The notes below the pieces were generated by a model. The model did no database searches, was not told the origin of the DNA, and saw only the letters and a list, made by a program, of their open reading frames with translations. Below are positions 14,129-22,529 of a DNA stretch of 50,874 bases, piece after piece. The position numbers and the translations under genes are program-made. The DNA is from a virus: positions 1 to 50,874 of the IMG/VR virus record IMGVR_UViG_3300025467_000022. One strand, written 5' to 3'. The stretch's first letter is position 1, and the number at the start of each line of letters is the position of its first letter.

Positions 14129-17100
14129 ATGGCCACATTACAATCACCAGGCGTATCAGTTACAGTAGTAGATGAAAGCTTCTATACTCCAGCTGCACCA
14201 GGAACTGTACCTCTAATTTTTGTTGCTTCGGCACAAGATAAAACTAATCCATCGGGTACAGTTGCAGTAGGCACTCAAGCTGCTAACGCTGGCACAGTTT
14301 ACCTGATCACCAGTCAGAGAGATCTTACCGATACATTCGGTACTCCACTATTCTACACAGATGCGGGCGGAAACCCAATCAACGGTGGCGAAATTAACGA
14401 ATACGGCCTACAAGCTGCTTACAGTTTGCTAGGCGTAAGTTCACAGGCTTATGTTGTAAGAGCACCTGTAGACTTAGCTTCCTTAGCTGCTAGCTCTTCT
14501 GCACCTGCTGGCAATCCATCGGACGGCAGTTATTGGTTAGATACTACGAATACTGTATGGGGTATTTTTGAATGGAACCAAGCAACTGGTACATTCACTA
14601 ACAAGACTCCGATCGTAATCGACGACAGCAATTACGCTACTAGCACACTCGGCGGTCTTCCTGTAAATGGTCCTGCAGCAAGCATTGGTACAAAAGGTCA
14701 ATATGCAATTGTTGCTACCAGCGCACTAGATACAAACGTTGTTTGGTACAAGAACAGCGATGGTAACTGGGTACAGGTAGGATCGTCTGCCAACGAAGCA
14801 TGGAGCAATAGCAATACTTCTACTTTTGTAAGTACGGTATATGCTACAAGCTGGCCAGCAGTTGTTGGTACTACTACACCTACAACAATTACTACAGGTA
14901 GCACTTTTGTTATTAACAATTCGACTGCTACTATTACAGTTACTAACGGCGAAACACTTACCGCAGTTGCTTCAAGCATTAACAACGTTATGCGTTCGCA
15001 AGGCGTAGGTGCTAAAATCCTTAACGGTTCATTGGCATTGTATGCAACTAGTGCGGCTGCTTCAAATGGTACAACTAAAGACGGTAACATTGTTATTGCA
15101 TCGACTACAACTGCAACTTCGTTGTTGCTATCGGAATTAGGTCTTACACCAGGAACTTATACAGGTCCGACAGTATTTGTTGGTCCGCACACACAGTATC
15201 CGAACTTTACATCAGATCCAACTGGTAGTGTTTACATGAAGACTACCAGTCCTAATTCGGGACAGATTTGGACAGTTAAGAAATGGTCAGCAAGCTCAGA
15301 TGTGTTTACAACTGTTTCGGCTCCGGTATACAGCGGCGCCGCCGCCGCAATTTATGGTATCGATCCAATCGGCGGTGGTGCAAATATTCCAGTAGGCACA
15401 GTATACGTAGAAAGCAATTTTGATCACGGTAATAATACTTTCAATAGCCTAGGTACTAAACTTCCTACACTTGCTGAATTTAAAATCCATCAACGTGCTG
15501 CGGTTTCACCTACTACTATCACAAGTGCAGTAACAACAGGAACTATTTCGCTAACTTCAGGTACAATCGTTCTTGATGTGTCGATTCCGGGGTCAACTGG
15601 ACATTTTAACACTACTACAATTTCAGTATCTTCGGGCACTAATTTAGTACCATTAGTTACTGCTATTAATAACAGTGGTGTTCCGTACGTTAGTGCTACA
15701 CTCAATGCAAACGGTACTGTATCAATTTCGCATAGCACAGGTGGTGAAATTCGATTTACTGATGCCGGTAACATCTTAGGATCGGCGTTGTTTAATGAAA
15801 ATTCTACTCCTAACTTCTATGCTGTTGGTAATTATGATCCATCAGGTAGAACTGCAAAAGCAAGTAACTGGACTACATTAAGCTATACTGCATCACCTAC
15901 TGCACCGAGCACACAGCCAGCAAATGGTCAGCTATGGTACAGCTCAATTGTCGATCAGGTAGACGTATTGTATAATAATGGTACTTCGTGGGTTGGTTAT
16001 CTAAATGCATTCCCTACTACAGATCCAAACGGTCCACAGGTAGCAGCACTTGCTCCAACTACGCAAAGCGATGGTACTCCACTAGTTAATGGTGATATTT
16101 GGATCAGCACTGCCGATTTAGAAATGTACGGACATGAGATTTATGTTTGGAATAGTAGTTCACTACAGTGGATACTACAAGATCCAACAGATCAAACTTC
16201 GCCAAATGGTTGGGTCTTTGCAGATGCACGTTGGGCAACATCAGGTCAGTCAGTTACTGCTTCGCCGATTACATCGTTGCTAGCTTCTAACTACGTCGAC
16301 CCAGATGCTCCGGATCCTTCGCTATATCCACGAGGAACTCGACTATGGAATCTACGTCGTTCAGGATTCAACGTTAAGCAGTATGTGACAAATTACATCA
16401 ATGTCAATGCTAATGGCGGATACAACCTTCGTGTAGCAGGCGATCCGTTGGCCACTTACAATACAAACCGTTGGGTTTCTGTAAGTCCAAATAATAACGA
16501 CGGATCGGGTACATTTGGACGCAAAGCACAGCGTTCATATGTTGTTAAAACAATGAAGGCGTTAATTGACGGTAATATCGCAGTTAGAGATACAGATTCA
16601 TTGAACTTTAATTTGATTGCGTGCCCAGGCTACGTTGAAACAGTTCAAAACCTAATTGGTCTTAACACTGATCGTGGTATTACTGCATTTGTTGTTGGTG
16701 ACACTCCATTCCGCTTGCCATCTGATGCAACATCATTGAAAGCATGGGGCGACAACACAAATGGTGCATTTGACAATGGTGATGTTGGCGCAGTTAGTTA
16801 TGATCAATACACTGCACTATATTATCCAAGTGGATTTACCAATGACTTAACTGGTAACAACATTGTTGTTCCACCAAGTCACATGATGCTTCGCACAATT
16901 GCACTCAGCGATCAGCAAAGCTATCCATGGTTTGCTCCTGCAGGTGTTCGTCGAGGTGTTGTCGATAACGCTACTTCGGTAGGATATGTTGACGGTCAAA
17001 CTGGTGAGTTTGTATTAGCTTCATTGCCACAACCTACTAGAGACGTGCTAGCTTCGGTTAAAGTTAATCCGATTGCTACACTAACTGGAGTTGGTATTGT

Positions 17101-17476
17101 TGCATTTGGACAATACACTCGTGCTAATGTAGCAAGTTCGTTGGATCGTATCAATGTTGCTCGACTAGTAGCACATCTACGTCGTCAGTTAGATATCTTG
17201 TCCAGACCATACTTGTTTGAACCAAATGACAAGATCACACGCGATGAAATTAAGAATGCTGCACAAAGTATGCTACTTGAACTAGTAGGACAGCGTGCAA
17301 TTTACGACTTCATTGTTGTTTGTGACGAATCGAATAACACCCCTGATAGAATTGATCGTTCAGAACTTTGGATGGACATTGCTATCGAACCAGTTAAAGC
17401 AGTTGAATTTATTTACATTCCACTTCGCTTAGTCAACACTGGAGCAATCCAAGCTGGAACTTACACTCTAGCATAA
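14129..17476 (+). CDS. 18: Tail sheath protein gp18, enlarged
   Basis: gp18 forms the contractile outer tube of the tail. The ATG at 14129 follows GGGAG by 8 bases; an upstream TTG at 14114 is not needed. The N-terminus (LQSPGVSVTVVDESFYTPAA) and the C-terminal ~380 residues, with DRINVARLVAHLRRQLD and FIYIPLRLVNTG, are sheath core. It has 1115 aa against 659 in T4; the extra ~450 residues lie between about 120 and 690. They hold Trp/Gly/Pro modules such as DGSYWLDTTNTVWGIFEW, NGQLWYSSIVDQVDVLY and NGDIWISTADLEMYGHEIYV. In T4 the outer domains are also N-terminal insertions, so these probably decorate the tail surface. Confidence 0.9.
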   Translation: MATLQSPGVSVTVVDESFYTPAAPGTVPLIFVASAQDKTNPSGTVAVGTQAANAGTVYLITSQRDLTDTFGTPLFYTDAGGNPINGGEINEYGLQAAYSLLGVSSQAYVVRAPVDLASLAASSSAPAGNPSDGSYWLDTTNTVWGIFEWNQATGTFTNKTPIVIDDSNYATSTLGGLPVNGPAASIGTKGQYAIVATSALDTNVVWYKNSDGNWVQVGSSANEAWSNSNTSTFVSTVYATSWPAVVGTTTPTTITTGSTFVINNSTATITVTNGETLTAVASSINNVMRSQGVGAKILNGSLALYATSAAASNGTTKDGNIVIASTTTATSLLLSELGLTPGTYTGPTVFVGPHTQYPNFTSDPTGSVYMKTTSPNSGQIWTVKKWSASSDVFTTVSAPVYSGAAAAIYGIDPIGGGANIPVGTVYVESNFDHGNNTFNSLGTKLPTLAEFKIHQRAAVSPTTITSAVTTGTISLTSGTIVLDVSIPGSTGHFNTTTISVSSGTNLVPLVTAINNSGVPYVSATLNANGTVSISHSTGGEIRFTDAGNILGSALFNENSTPNFYAVGNYDPSGRTAKASNWTTLSYTASPTAPSTQPANGQLWYSSIVDQVDVLYNNGTSWVGYLNAFPTTDPNGPQVAALAPTTQSDGTPLVNGDIWISTADLEMYGHEIYVWNSSSLQWILQDPTDQTSPNGWVFADARWATSGQSVTASPITSLLASNYVDPDAPDPSLYPRGTRLWNLRRSGFNVKQYVTNYINVNANGGYNLRVAGDPLATYNTNRWVSVSPNNNDGSGTFGRKAQRSYVVKTMKALIDGNIAVRDTDSLNFNLIACPGYVETVQNLIGLNTDRGITAFVVGDTPFRLPSDATSLKAWGDNTNGAFDNGDVGAVSYDQYTALYYPSGFTNDLTGNNIVVPPSHMMLRTIALSDQQSYPWFAPAGVRRGVVDNATSVGYVDGQTGEFVLASLPQPTRDVLASVKVNPIATLTGVGIVAFGQYTRANVASSLDRINVARLVAHLRRQLDILSRPYLFEPNDKITRDEIKNAAQSMLLELVGQRAIYDFIVVCDESNNTPDRIDRSELWMDIAIEPVKAVEFIYIPLRLVNTGAIQAGTYTLA

Positions 17477-17508
17477 TAGAATTAAAAGAAAGATAGGAGC
17501 ATTATAAA

Positions 17509-18135
17509 ATGGCAGTAGCTAGTTTAAGCAAATTAACGGTACCGCTACCAGCGGGTCAGAGTTCAGCCAGCCAAGGCTTGTTAATGCCAAAGCTCAAGTA
17601 TCGCTTTAGAGTGACGCTACAGAACTTTGGTGTAACAAGTCCGACTACGGAACTCACTAAGCAGGTTATGAGTTGCACACGACCAGAAATTTCATTCGAA
17701 ACAATTGTTCTCGATGTTTATAACAGCAAGGTAAAACTTGCTGGCAAGTATAACTTCACTGAAGTTACACTTAAGGTCCGTGACGACGCAACAGGCGCTG
17801 TTAGTAAATTGGTCGGCGAGCAGGTTCAGAAACAATACGATTTCTTCGAACAGGCATCAGCTGCATCAGGTATCGATTACAAATTTACTACAATGATCGA
17901 AATTCTCGACGGCGGTAACGGAGCATATACTCCTACTGTACTAGAAACTTTCGAACTTACGGGTGCTTGGTTGAGCAAAGTAACTTATTCGGATGTTGAT
18001 TACAAATCAAATGATCCTGTAGATATTTCGATGAGCATTGTATTCGATAACGCTACACAGCTTGATGCAGGTGGTAACCCAGTTGGCATCGGTGAAAATG
18101 TCGGTCGTACTGTACGTACAATGGCTACCGGTTAA
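17509..18135 (+). CDS. 19: Tail tube protein gp19
   Basis: gp19 polymerises into the inner tail tube through which DNA passes. It has 208 aa, beginning MAVASLSKLTVPLPAGQSSA, with the tube-fold strands YRFRVTLQNFG, MSCTRPEISFETIVLDVYNS and a conserved-type FELTGAWLSKVTYSDVDYKS then DISMSIVFDNA. T4 gp19 is 163 aa. AGGAG lies 9 bases before the ATG. It lies 32 bases after the sheath gene, as in T4, and is followed by a strong terminator, so sheath and tube form one late unit. Confidence 0.9.
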   Translation: MAVASLSKLTVPLPAGQSSASQGLLMPKLKYRFRVTLQNFGVTSPTTELTKQVMSCTRPEISFETIVLDVYNSKVKLAGKYNFTEVTLKVRDDATGAVSKLVGEQVQKQYDFFEQASAASGIDYKFTTMIEILDGGNGAYTPTVLETFELTGAWLSKVTYSDVDYKSNDPVDISMSIVFDNATQLDAGGNPVGIGENVGRTVRTMATG

Positions 18136-18157
18136 TAATTTATTATCTTCCACCACT

Positions 18158-18187
18158 AAAGGCCCGGCTAATAACCGGGCCTTTTTT
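18158..18187 (+). terminator. Strong terminator after gp19
   Basis: AAAGGCCCGG pairs with CCGGGCC(TTT) around a 7-base loop, followed by six T. It separates the sheath/tube unit from the next gene, whose own late promoter begins 5 bases on. Confidence 0.9.
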
Positions 18188-18191
18188 GTGA

Positions 18192-18199
18192 TATAAATA
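18192..18199 (+). promoter_or_regulatory. Perfect T4-type late promoter TATAAATA
   Basis: A full 8/8 match to the T4 late consensus, ending 5 bases before the ATG at 18205. The predicted transcript start falls on the A of the ATG. Confidence 0.75.
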
Positions 18200-18204
18200 A
18201 TAAT

Positions 18205-19884
18205 ATGCCACTAGGTTCATATATTCAATCCAACGGAAGAGAGGTAATGCGAGATTACCAGCACGCAAGTCGCTTATACATCGGCGGCGGCGAATACACT
18301 CGTATGCCGAAAAACAGTTGGATATATTATGTAGTATTCAATATCAATACATCTGCTGTTATTAACACATCTTGGCTGGGTCAGAATCAGCACAACGAAG
18401 TTGGGGTATTAGTTAAAAACGTCGAACTTCCTAAATTTCAAATATCTACAGAAGTAATTAATCAGTATAATAGAAAAACATTAATTCAAAAAAATATTGC
18501 ATATCAGTCAGTATCATTTTCATTGCACGATGATAATTCAAATATTGTGCATAACATGTGGTTAAATTATTTCAAATATTATTACAATGATTCTAACCTA
18601 GGCGGCACCGGGCCCTTAGGAACTGCTAGAGATAATCCAACAGGAGCATATTCGAATAATAAGTATAGTCCTTCTACTACTTTATATTCATCTACTGATT
18701 ATGGTTTAAATTCAGGTAGAGTTAAAGATCCGTTCTTTCGATCGATTACAATTTATCAACTTAGCAAACAGGTATTCACAAGTTACCAATTAGTTAATCC
18801 TCTGGTGAAAAATTGGGAACACGATAAATTAGATCAAACACAGGGCAATAAATTAGCCGAAAGTAAAATGAATGTAGACTACGAAACAGTATTCTACGGA
18901 TCGGGTAGAATACAAGTGGATAACCCTGCAGGATTTGCAGAATTATATTATGATAATACTCCTAGTCCATTAGGTGTAGGAAGCCAAGGATCATTATCAT
19001 CTCAAGCAGGAGTATTCGGAGCATTATCAGGCCTTGCTAATCCAAATTCTCAATTAACGCAATCGGACGTTCTTAATTCATTATTATCAAACGCTACTAA
19101 CAACCTTCTTAGTAATGTTTCAGGAGTTACTAGAAAATTAAAAAATAATAACGGATATTCGACCCTTAATAGTGCAGCAGGAATTGCACAATCTGCTCTC
19201 AATGGTCTAGGTATTAATTTAAATTTAAATCTAGGTAGTAGTATAGCAACCGCTGGTCAATTTGTAGCTAATCAAATTTCTGCGTTAACAGGATCTAGTC
19301 AACCATTAGAATCAATTGGCGGAACATATAGTCAAGATTTATCATTAAATGGAACACCACCGTTATCGGCAGATCCTAATAGCATAGCCGACGATTTTCT
19401 ATTATCTGTTAACGACTCCGAAACTGATATATCAGATGCAGCCTTTACTGAATCTTCATATGATTCAACCCCCGACGGATCGACAATTACGTCCGGAAAT
19501 TATTTCAATCCTGTGTCACCGCTCGACGATAGTAGTCCGTATACTGCTAGCAGTGATATTACGATAGATAGTAACCCTGCTGATGTACAATCAGCAATTG
19601 ATAATTTGAATACATCATGGTCGACTGATAATGATTTTGTAGCAAGTCAAACTATTGATCCAAATGATGTGCAAACACTTCTTGGGCAAGCTTCGTCACC
19701 AGAAGAATTTTCTGCAATTCAAAACGAAGCAACTGCTTCTTATAATGCAGTCACAAGTTTACAAACAACGGTCGATGCCAAATATTCAGATGAATATAAT
19801 AGATTAACTACTATTCAGGTTTCTCAACAAACAGATACTGCAGGATCTCCATTACTATCATCCGGTGATTCCACATTAACTTAA
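18205..19884 (+). CDS. Tail-tube-fold or baseplate tube protein, gp54-like
   Basis: Residues 40-200 contain IYYVVFNINTSAVINTS, VLVKNVELPKFQISTEVINQ then YNRK, and YQSVSFSLHDDNSNIVHNMW. These resemble tube proteins and tube-initiator proteins such as T4 gp54/gp19. The rest of the 559 residues is Ser/Asn-rich and low in complexity. A baseplate tube initiator or a second tube-like virion protein is likely from context just after gp19; which of these cannot be settled here. It starts without a ribosome-binding site behind a TATAAATA late promoter. Confidence 0.55.
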   Translation: MPLGSYIQSNGREVMRDYQHASRLYIGGGEYTRMPKNSWIYYVVFNINTSAVINTSWLGQNQHNEVGVLVKNVELPKFQISTEVINQYNRKTLIQKNIAYQSVSFSLHDDNSNIVHNMWLNYFKYYYNDSNLGGTGPLGTARDNPTGAYSNNKYSPSTTLYSSTDYGLNSGRVKDPFFRSITIYQLSKQVFTSYQLVNPLVKNWEHDKLDQTQGNKLAESKMNVDYETVFYGSGRIQVDNPAGFAELYYDNTPSPLGVGSQGSLSSQAGVFGALSGLANPNSQLTQSDVLNSLLSNATNNLLSNVSGVTRKLKNNNGYSTLNSAAGIAQSALNGLGINLNLNLGSSIATAGQFVANQISALTGSSQPLESIGGTYSQDLSLNGTPPLSADPNSIADDFLLSVNDSETDISDAAFTESSYDSTPDGSTITSGNYFNPVSPLDDSSPYTASSDITIDSNPADVQSAIDNLNTSWSTDNDFVASQTIDPNDVQTLLGQASSPEEFSAIQNEATASYNAVTSLQTTVDAKYSDEYNRLTTIQVSQQTDTAGSPLLSSGDSTLT

Positions 19885-19897
19885 CATTGGATTAAAA

Positions 19898-20278
19898 ATG
19901 TCTAATTATTATAATAATCTTCCACAACCAAATCAAAATCGAGACAGTACACAGTCTACACTTCAAATTTTTGATACATATAATCAAAAACCAGTTAGCA
20001 TCGATGCAGCAACTTACGATGCAATGACTGGATTTTTTGCCAGTAGGGGATTCGGAAAAGACTCTGCACAGAGCATGGCCTATGTTATTTTAAAACAGGC
20101 ACTAATTGATAAAATTAAACCTTTTGAATTAATCAGTTCATTAAAAGGGTTAGACGATCTACAGTTAAGCAATTTAATCACCGAGTTACTAAATTATAAT
20201 AGATACAAATCTAGCAGCTTGGGAACTGCTTCTCCTTTTACTCCTGCAGAAGAAGTGGCTAGGAATATCGTTGCATGA
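19898..20278 (+). CDS. Conserved phage structural-type protein, 126 aa
   Basis: Signature pieces are YDAMTGFFASRGFGKDSAQS, KIKPFELISSLKGLDDLQLS and ITELLNYNRYKSSSLG, a helical protein pattern I recall from environmental T4-like phages between tail and head-completion genes. The function is not known; a virion protein is likely from position. The stop overlaps the start of the gp4-like gene by 4 bases (ATGA), so the two are translationally coupled. Confidence 0.65.
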   Translation: MSNYYNNLPQPNQNRDSTQSTLQIFDTYNQKPVSIDAATYDAMTGFFASRGFGKDSAQSMAYVILKQALIDKIKPFELISSLKGLDDLQLSNLITELLNYNRYKSSSLGTASPFTPAEEVARNIVA

Positions 20279-20718
20279 GTATGAAATTCGCCAAGGATTT
20301 TTTCAAATTAAAGAATCCTGAAAAATATGTAGGGTTAGGTACTCCGATGTATAGATCGTCATGGGAATTAGCAGTAATGAAAATGTGCGACGAGAATCCT
20401 TCTATACAAAATTGGGCAAGTGAATCTATTAAAATACCTTACAGAGATCCCTTAACTGGAAAAAATACTGTTTATGTTCCAGATTTTCTAGTTGTATATG
20501 TTGATCGCAATCAAAAACATCATACAGAACTTTGGGAGATAAAACCAAAGAATCAAGCGGTATTAGAATCTGTAGGGAAGAATCCCTACAATCAAGCACA
20601 ATATATTAAAAATATGGCCAAGTGGCAAGTTGCTCGACAATGGTCAAAAAAACACGGCATTACATTTAGAGTTCTTACAGAAGATGATATTTTCCATTTA
20701 GGCGGTAAAAGACGATAA
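20275..20718 (+). CDS. 4: Head completion protein, gp4-like
   Basis: T4 gp4 (also called gp50/65) acts on the filled head before tail joining and has a nuclease-like fold. Here YRSSWELAVMKMCDENPSI, ESIKIPYRDPLTGK, VYVPDFLVVYVD (from about residue 67) and TELWEIKPKNQ (from about 84) form a PD-(D/E)xK pattern: PD, then E-x-K. The length of 147 aa matches the family (T4, 150). It may trim or check DNA ends at the portal. An in-frame ATG at 20281 is also possible. Confidence 0.75.
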   Translation: MSMKFAKDFFKLKNPEKYVGLGTPMYRSSWELAVMKMCDENPSIQNWASESIKIPYRDPLTGKNTVYVPDFLVVYVDRNQKHHTELWEIKPKNQAVLESVGKNPYNQAQYIKNMAKWQVARQWSKKHGITFRVLTEDDIFHLGGKRR

Positions 20719-20726
20719 GTAATGTT

Positions 20727-21203
20727 ATGACTAAAAAATTAGAAACCCTTTTAAATATCGATCCTGTCGAAGAGAAAAAGATAGTCAAGCCGACCAAAGA
20801 AACACCTGTAGTTATTAATCTACAAGATAAATTGGAAGAGTTTGATAAAATTAGTGCTGCACTACCTAGAGTTAAAGGTTTAGGTGATATCAGTGATTCT
20901 GAACTTGATACATTAGCTGACAAAGCTGAAAAAGCGTTTGACGATCTCATGGATCTAGGAATGAACGTCGAAGCTAAGTATGGTAGTAGAATGTTCGAAG
21001 TTGCAGGAACTATGCTCAAAACAGCGGTAGATGCTAAGTCGGCCAAGATCGATAAAAAATTAAAAATGGTAGAATTGCAGTTAAAGAAACTAGCAATTGA
21101 TAAGAAAAATAGCAACGATTCTGAAGATCCAGTCGAAGGCAAAGGGTTCATTGTTACCGATCGCAACAGTCTCCTGGAAAAACTTAAAAAAGTAGATAAA
21201 TAA
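20727..21203 (+). CDS. 16: Small terminase subunit, gp16-like
   Basis: The small subunit recognises DNA for packaging and stimulates the gp17 ATPase. The 158-aa product has an N-terminal strand-poor region (LLNIDPVEEKKIVKPTKETP). A long helical section follows: AEKAFDDLMDLGMNVEAKYG, SRMFEVAGTMLKTAVDAKSA and KIDKKLKMVELQLKKLAID. This layout (RxFEVxxxMLKxAxD, then coiled coil) matches small terminases of T4-like phages, and the size matches T4 gp16 (164). It is separated from gp17 by two genes instead of adjoining it. Confidence 0.65.
   Translation: MTKKLETLLNIDPVEEKKIVKPTKETPVVINLQDKLEEFDKISAALPRVKGLGDISDSELDTLADKAEKAFDDLMDLGMNVEAKYGSRMFEVAGTMLKTAVDAKSAKIDKKLKMVELQLKKLAIDKKNSNDSEDPVEGKGFIVTDRNSLLEKLKKVDK
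21197..21202 (+). promoter_or_regulatory. Late-promoter-like TAAATA
   Basis: GATAAATAATATAC overlaps the stop of the gp16-like gene and lies 17 bases before the next ATG, which has its own AGGA. Confidence 0.4.
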
Positions 21204-21219
21204 TATACAGGAAAACAAC

Positions 21220-21831
21220 ATGAAAACTCTCAATGATTATCTTCTACAGACTAAAAAGACCTATTCATTTAAGGTCAAAATTGCTGGCGAAATTACAAAC
21301 GAAGCCGAAGGTACTCTTAAATCTCTATTAGAAAAATATCAAATTTTAGAATTTACTAAAACTGCAAAAACTCCGGTACAGGCACTACCATTGGATTTTC
21401 CTAGATTACAGAACTCAGAAGTAAATATTTGGGATGTTACCCTTGATTATCCTGTTACATCACACGAATTAATCAACTATATTGGCAACGGTTTGAGAAT
21501 TAACGAGCAACGAATTGTTGTTCGCAATCCTAGTGAACCATCAGAAGAATATCAACAACCAGGCAAAACCTACGAAGGCGCTCTATTAAACGATCCAAAT
21601 TTTAAAGAATCTCCGAGTGCAGATTTTAATGATTATTACGGTGACAAATATAATATGAGCTTTGTAAAAGCATTAAACGATGACCTAACAGCACAGCAAA
21701 AAGCTCGCGGAGAAGTAAGGCCAACAGCTGGCATCGCAGAAACAACCAGCGATCTTCCACAAGGAAATGTTAGTCCTATTGCTAAAGGCAACGAAAAGAC
21801 CTGGGTCGCTAAAACGAAAAACGGAAGATAA
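21220..21831 (+). CDS. Conserved-type phage protein, 203 aa
   Basis: It begins MKTLNDYLLQTKKTYSFKVK, followed by a small alpha/beta part: IAGEITNEAEGTLKSLLEKY, FTKTAKTPVQALPLDFPRLQ, VNIWDVTLDYPVTSHELINY, ending near residue 110 with RIVVRNPSEPSEEYQ. This repeated beta-alpha-beta pattern looks like a ferredoxin-like fold. The second half (residues 115-203) is polar and probably disordered. CAGGA precedes the ATG. It lies between gp16 and gp17, so a packaging or head role is possible, but nothing specific is visible. Confidence 0.65.
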   Translation: MKTLNDYLLQTKKTYSFKVKIAGEITNEAEGTLKSLLEKYQILEFTKTAKTPVQALPLDFPRLQNSEVNIWDVTLDYPVTSHELINYIGNGLRINEQRIVVRNPSEPSEEYQQPGKTYEGALLNDPNFKESPSADFNDYYGDKYNMSFVKALNDDLTAQQKARGEVRPTAGIAETTSDLPQGNVSPIAKGNEKTWVAKTKNGR

Positions 21832-21835
21832 GAAT

Positions 21836-22468
21836 ATGCAAATGATCGATGTACTTAAAAGATTAGCAGAATTAGATGCAGCTAATCCCACTGTAGCTGG
21901 CGCATCAATGACAAACGAGCAAACATTAGTTACTATGTCTAATGTAGAATCCGACCGTCCCCTTAATGAAAGCATTGCAGAATGCGGAGAAATGGGCATG
22001 ATCGGTTCTCAACCTCAGCATACTCCTGCTAGTTTTAGTGTTAGTGCATCAACTGGACCTGAACTAAGCGGAATCTTGAAAGACATTATGTCACTTGCAG
22101 GCGTTAAGCCAGTTAGCCAAGAACCGGCAATGATGCGACATATGAGTCCGGAATTTTCTCCAGCTCACGTTGCAGAACCGGATATGGCAAAGTCAATTAG
22201 CATTATTGATCAAATTGAAGGCGACGAAGGCGACGAAGAAATGGCTGCCGAAGCACAGGCAGATAGAATCTATACAAATAGCCCAGAAGAAGAAATCGAA
22301 GCACACGATTTCGGTGACAAACAAGTAACTCCTCGACAGAACGAACCGACTAAGAAAAATGGCGGCGGCAATCCTTATGTACCAACTCACGAAGGAGTTG
22401 AACAGATTGCAAATCGTTTATTGCAAGATTACAGAGAGTTTGTTAACGAATCAAATAAGGGCAAGTAA
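21836..22468 (+). CDS. Acidic phage protein, 210 aa
   Basis: The ATG at 21836 lies 4 bases after the preceding stop, with GGAAG nearby; upstream in-frame codons overlap the previous gene and are not used. Residues 1-20 form a helix (MIDVLKRLAELDAANPTV). The middle is Met/Pro-rich and then acidic (EGDEGDEEMAAEAQ). The C-terminus ends in a helix EQIANRLLQDYREFVNES, a tail I recall on other environmental phage proteins. Mostly disordered; it could be a scaffold or internal head protein. A strong terminator follows. Confidence 0.6.
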   Translation: MQMIDVLKRLAELDAANPTVAGASMTNEQTLVTMSNVESDRPLNESIAECGEMGMIGSQPQHTPASFSVSASTGPELSGILKDIMSLAGVKPVSQEPAMMRHMSPEFSPAHVAEPDMAKSISIIDQIEGDEGDEEMAAEAQADRIYTNSPEEEIEAHDFGDKQVTPRQNEPTKKNGGGNPYVPTHEGVEQIANRLLQDYREFVNESNKGK

Positions 22469-22486
22469 TTCAACAGATCAGGAATC

Positions 22487-22515
22487 AGAACAGACTCTCC
22501 GGAGTCTGTTCTTTT
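22487..22515 (+). terminator. Hairpin terminator before gp17
   Basis: AGAACAGACTC (22487-22497) pairs perfectly with GAGTCTGTTCT (22502-22512) around TCCG, then a short T run. It insulates gp17, whose TAAATA begins a few bases later. Confidence 0.8.
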
Positions 22516-22518
22516 GAG

Positions 22519-22524
22519 TAAATA
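22519..22524 (+). promoter_or_regulatory. Late promoter of gp17, leaderless
   Basis: AGTAAATAACTAT, with TAAATA ending 5 bases before the ATG at 22530. No ribosome-binding site is present. Confidence 0.6.
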
Positions 22525-22529
22525 ACTAT

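Noticed and set aside
14698-15090. Antisense Val/Leu-rich ORF in the sheath gene
   Set aside because: Shadow of Thr/Asn-rich sheath codons, without start signals.
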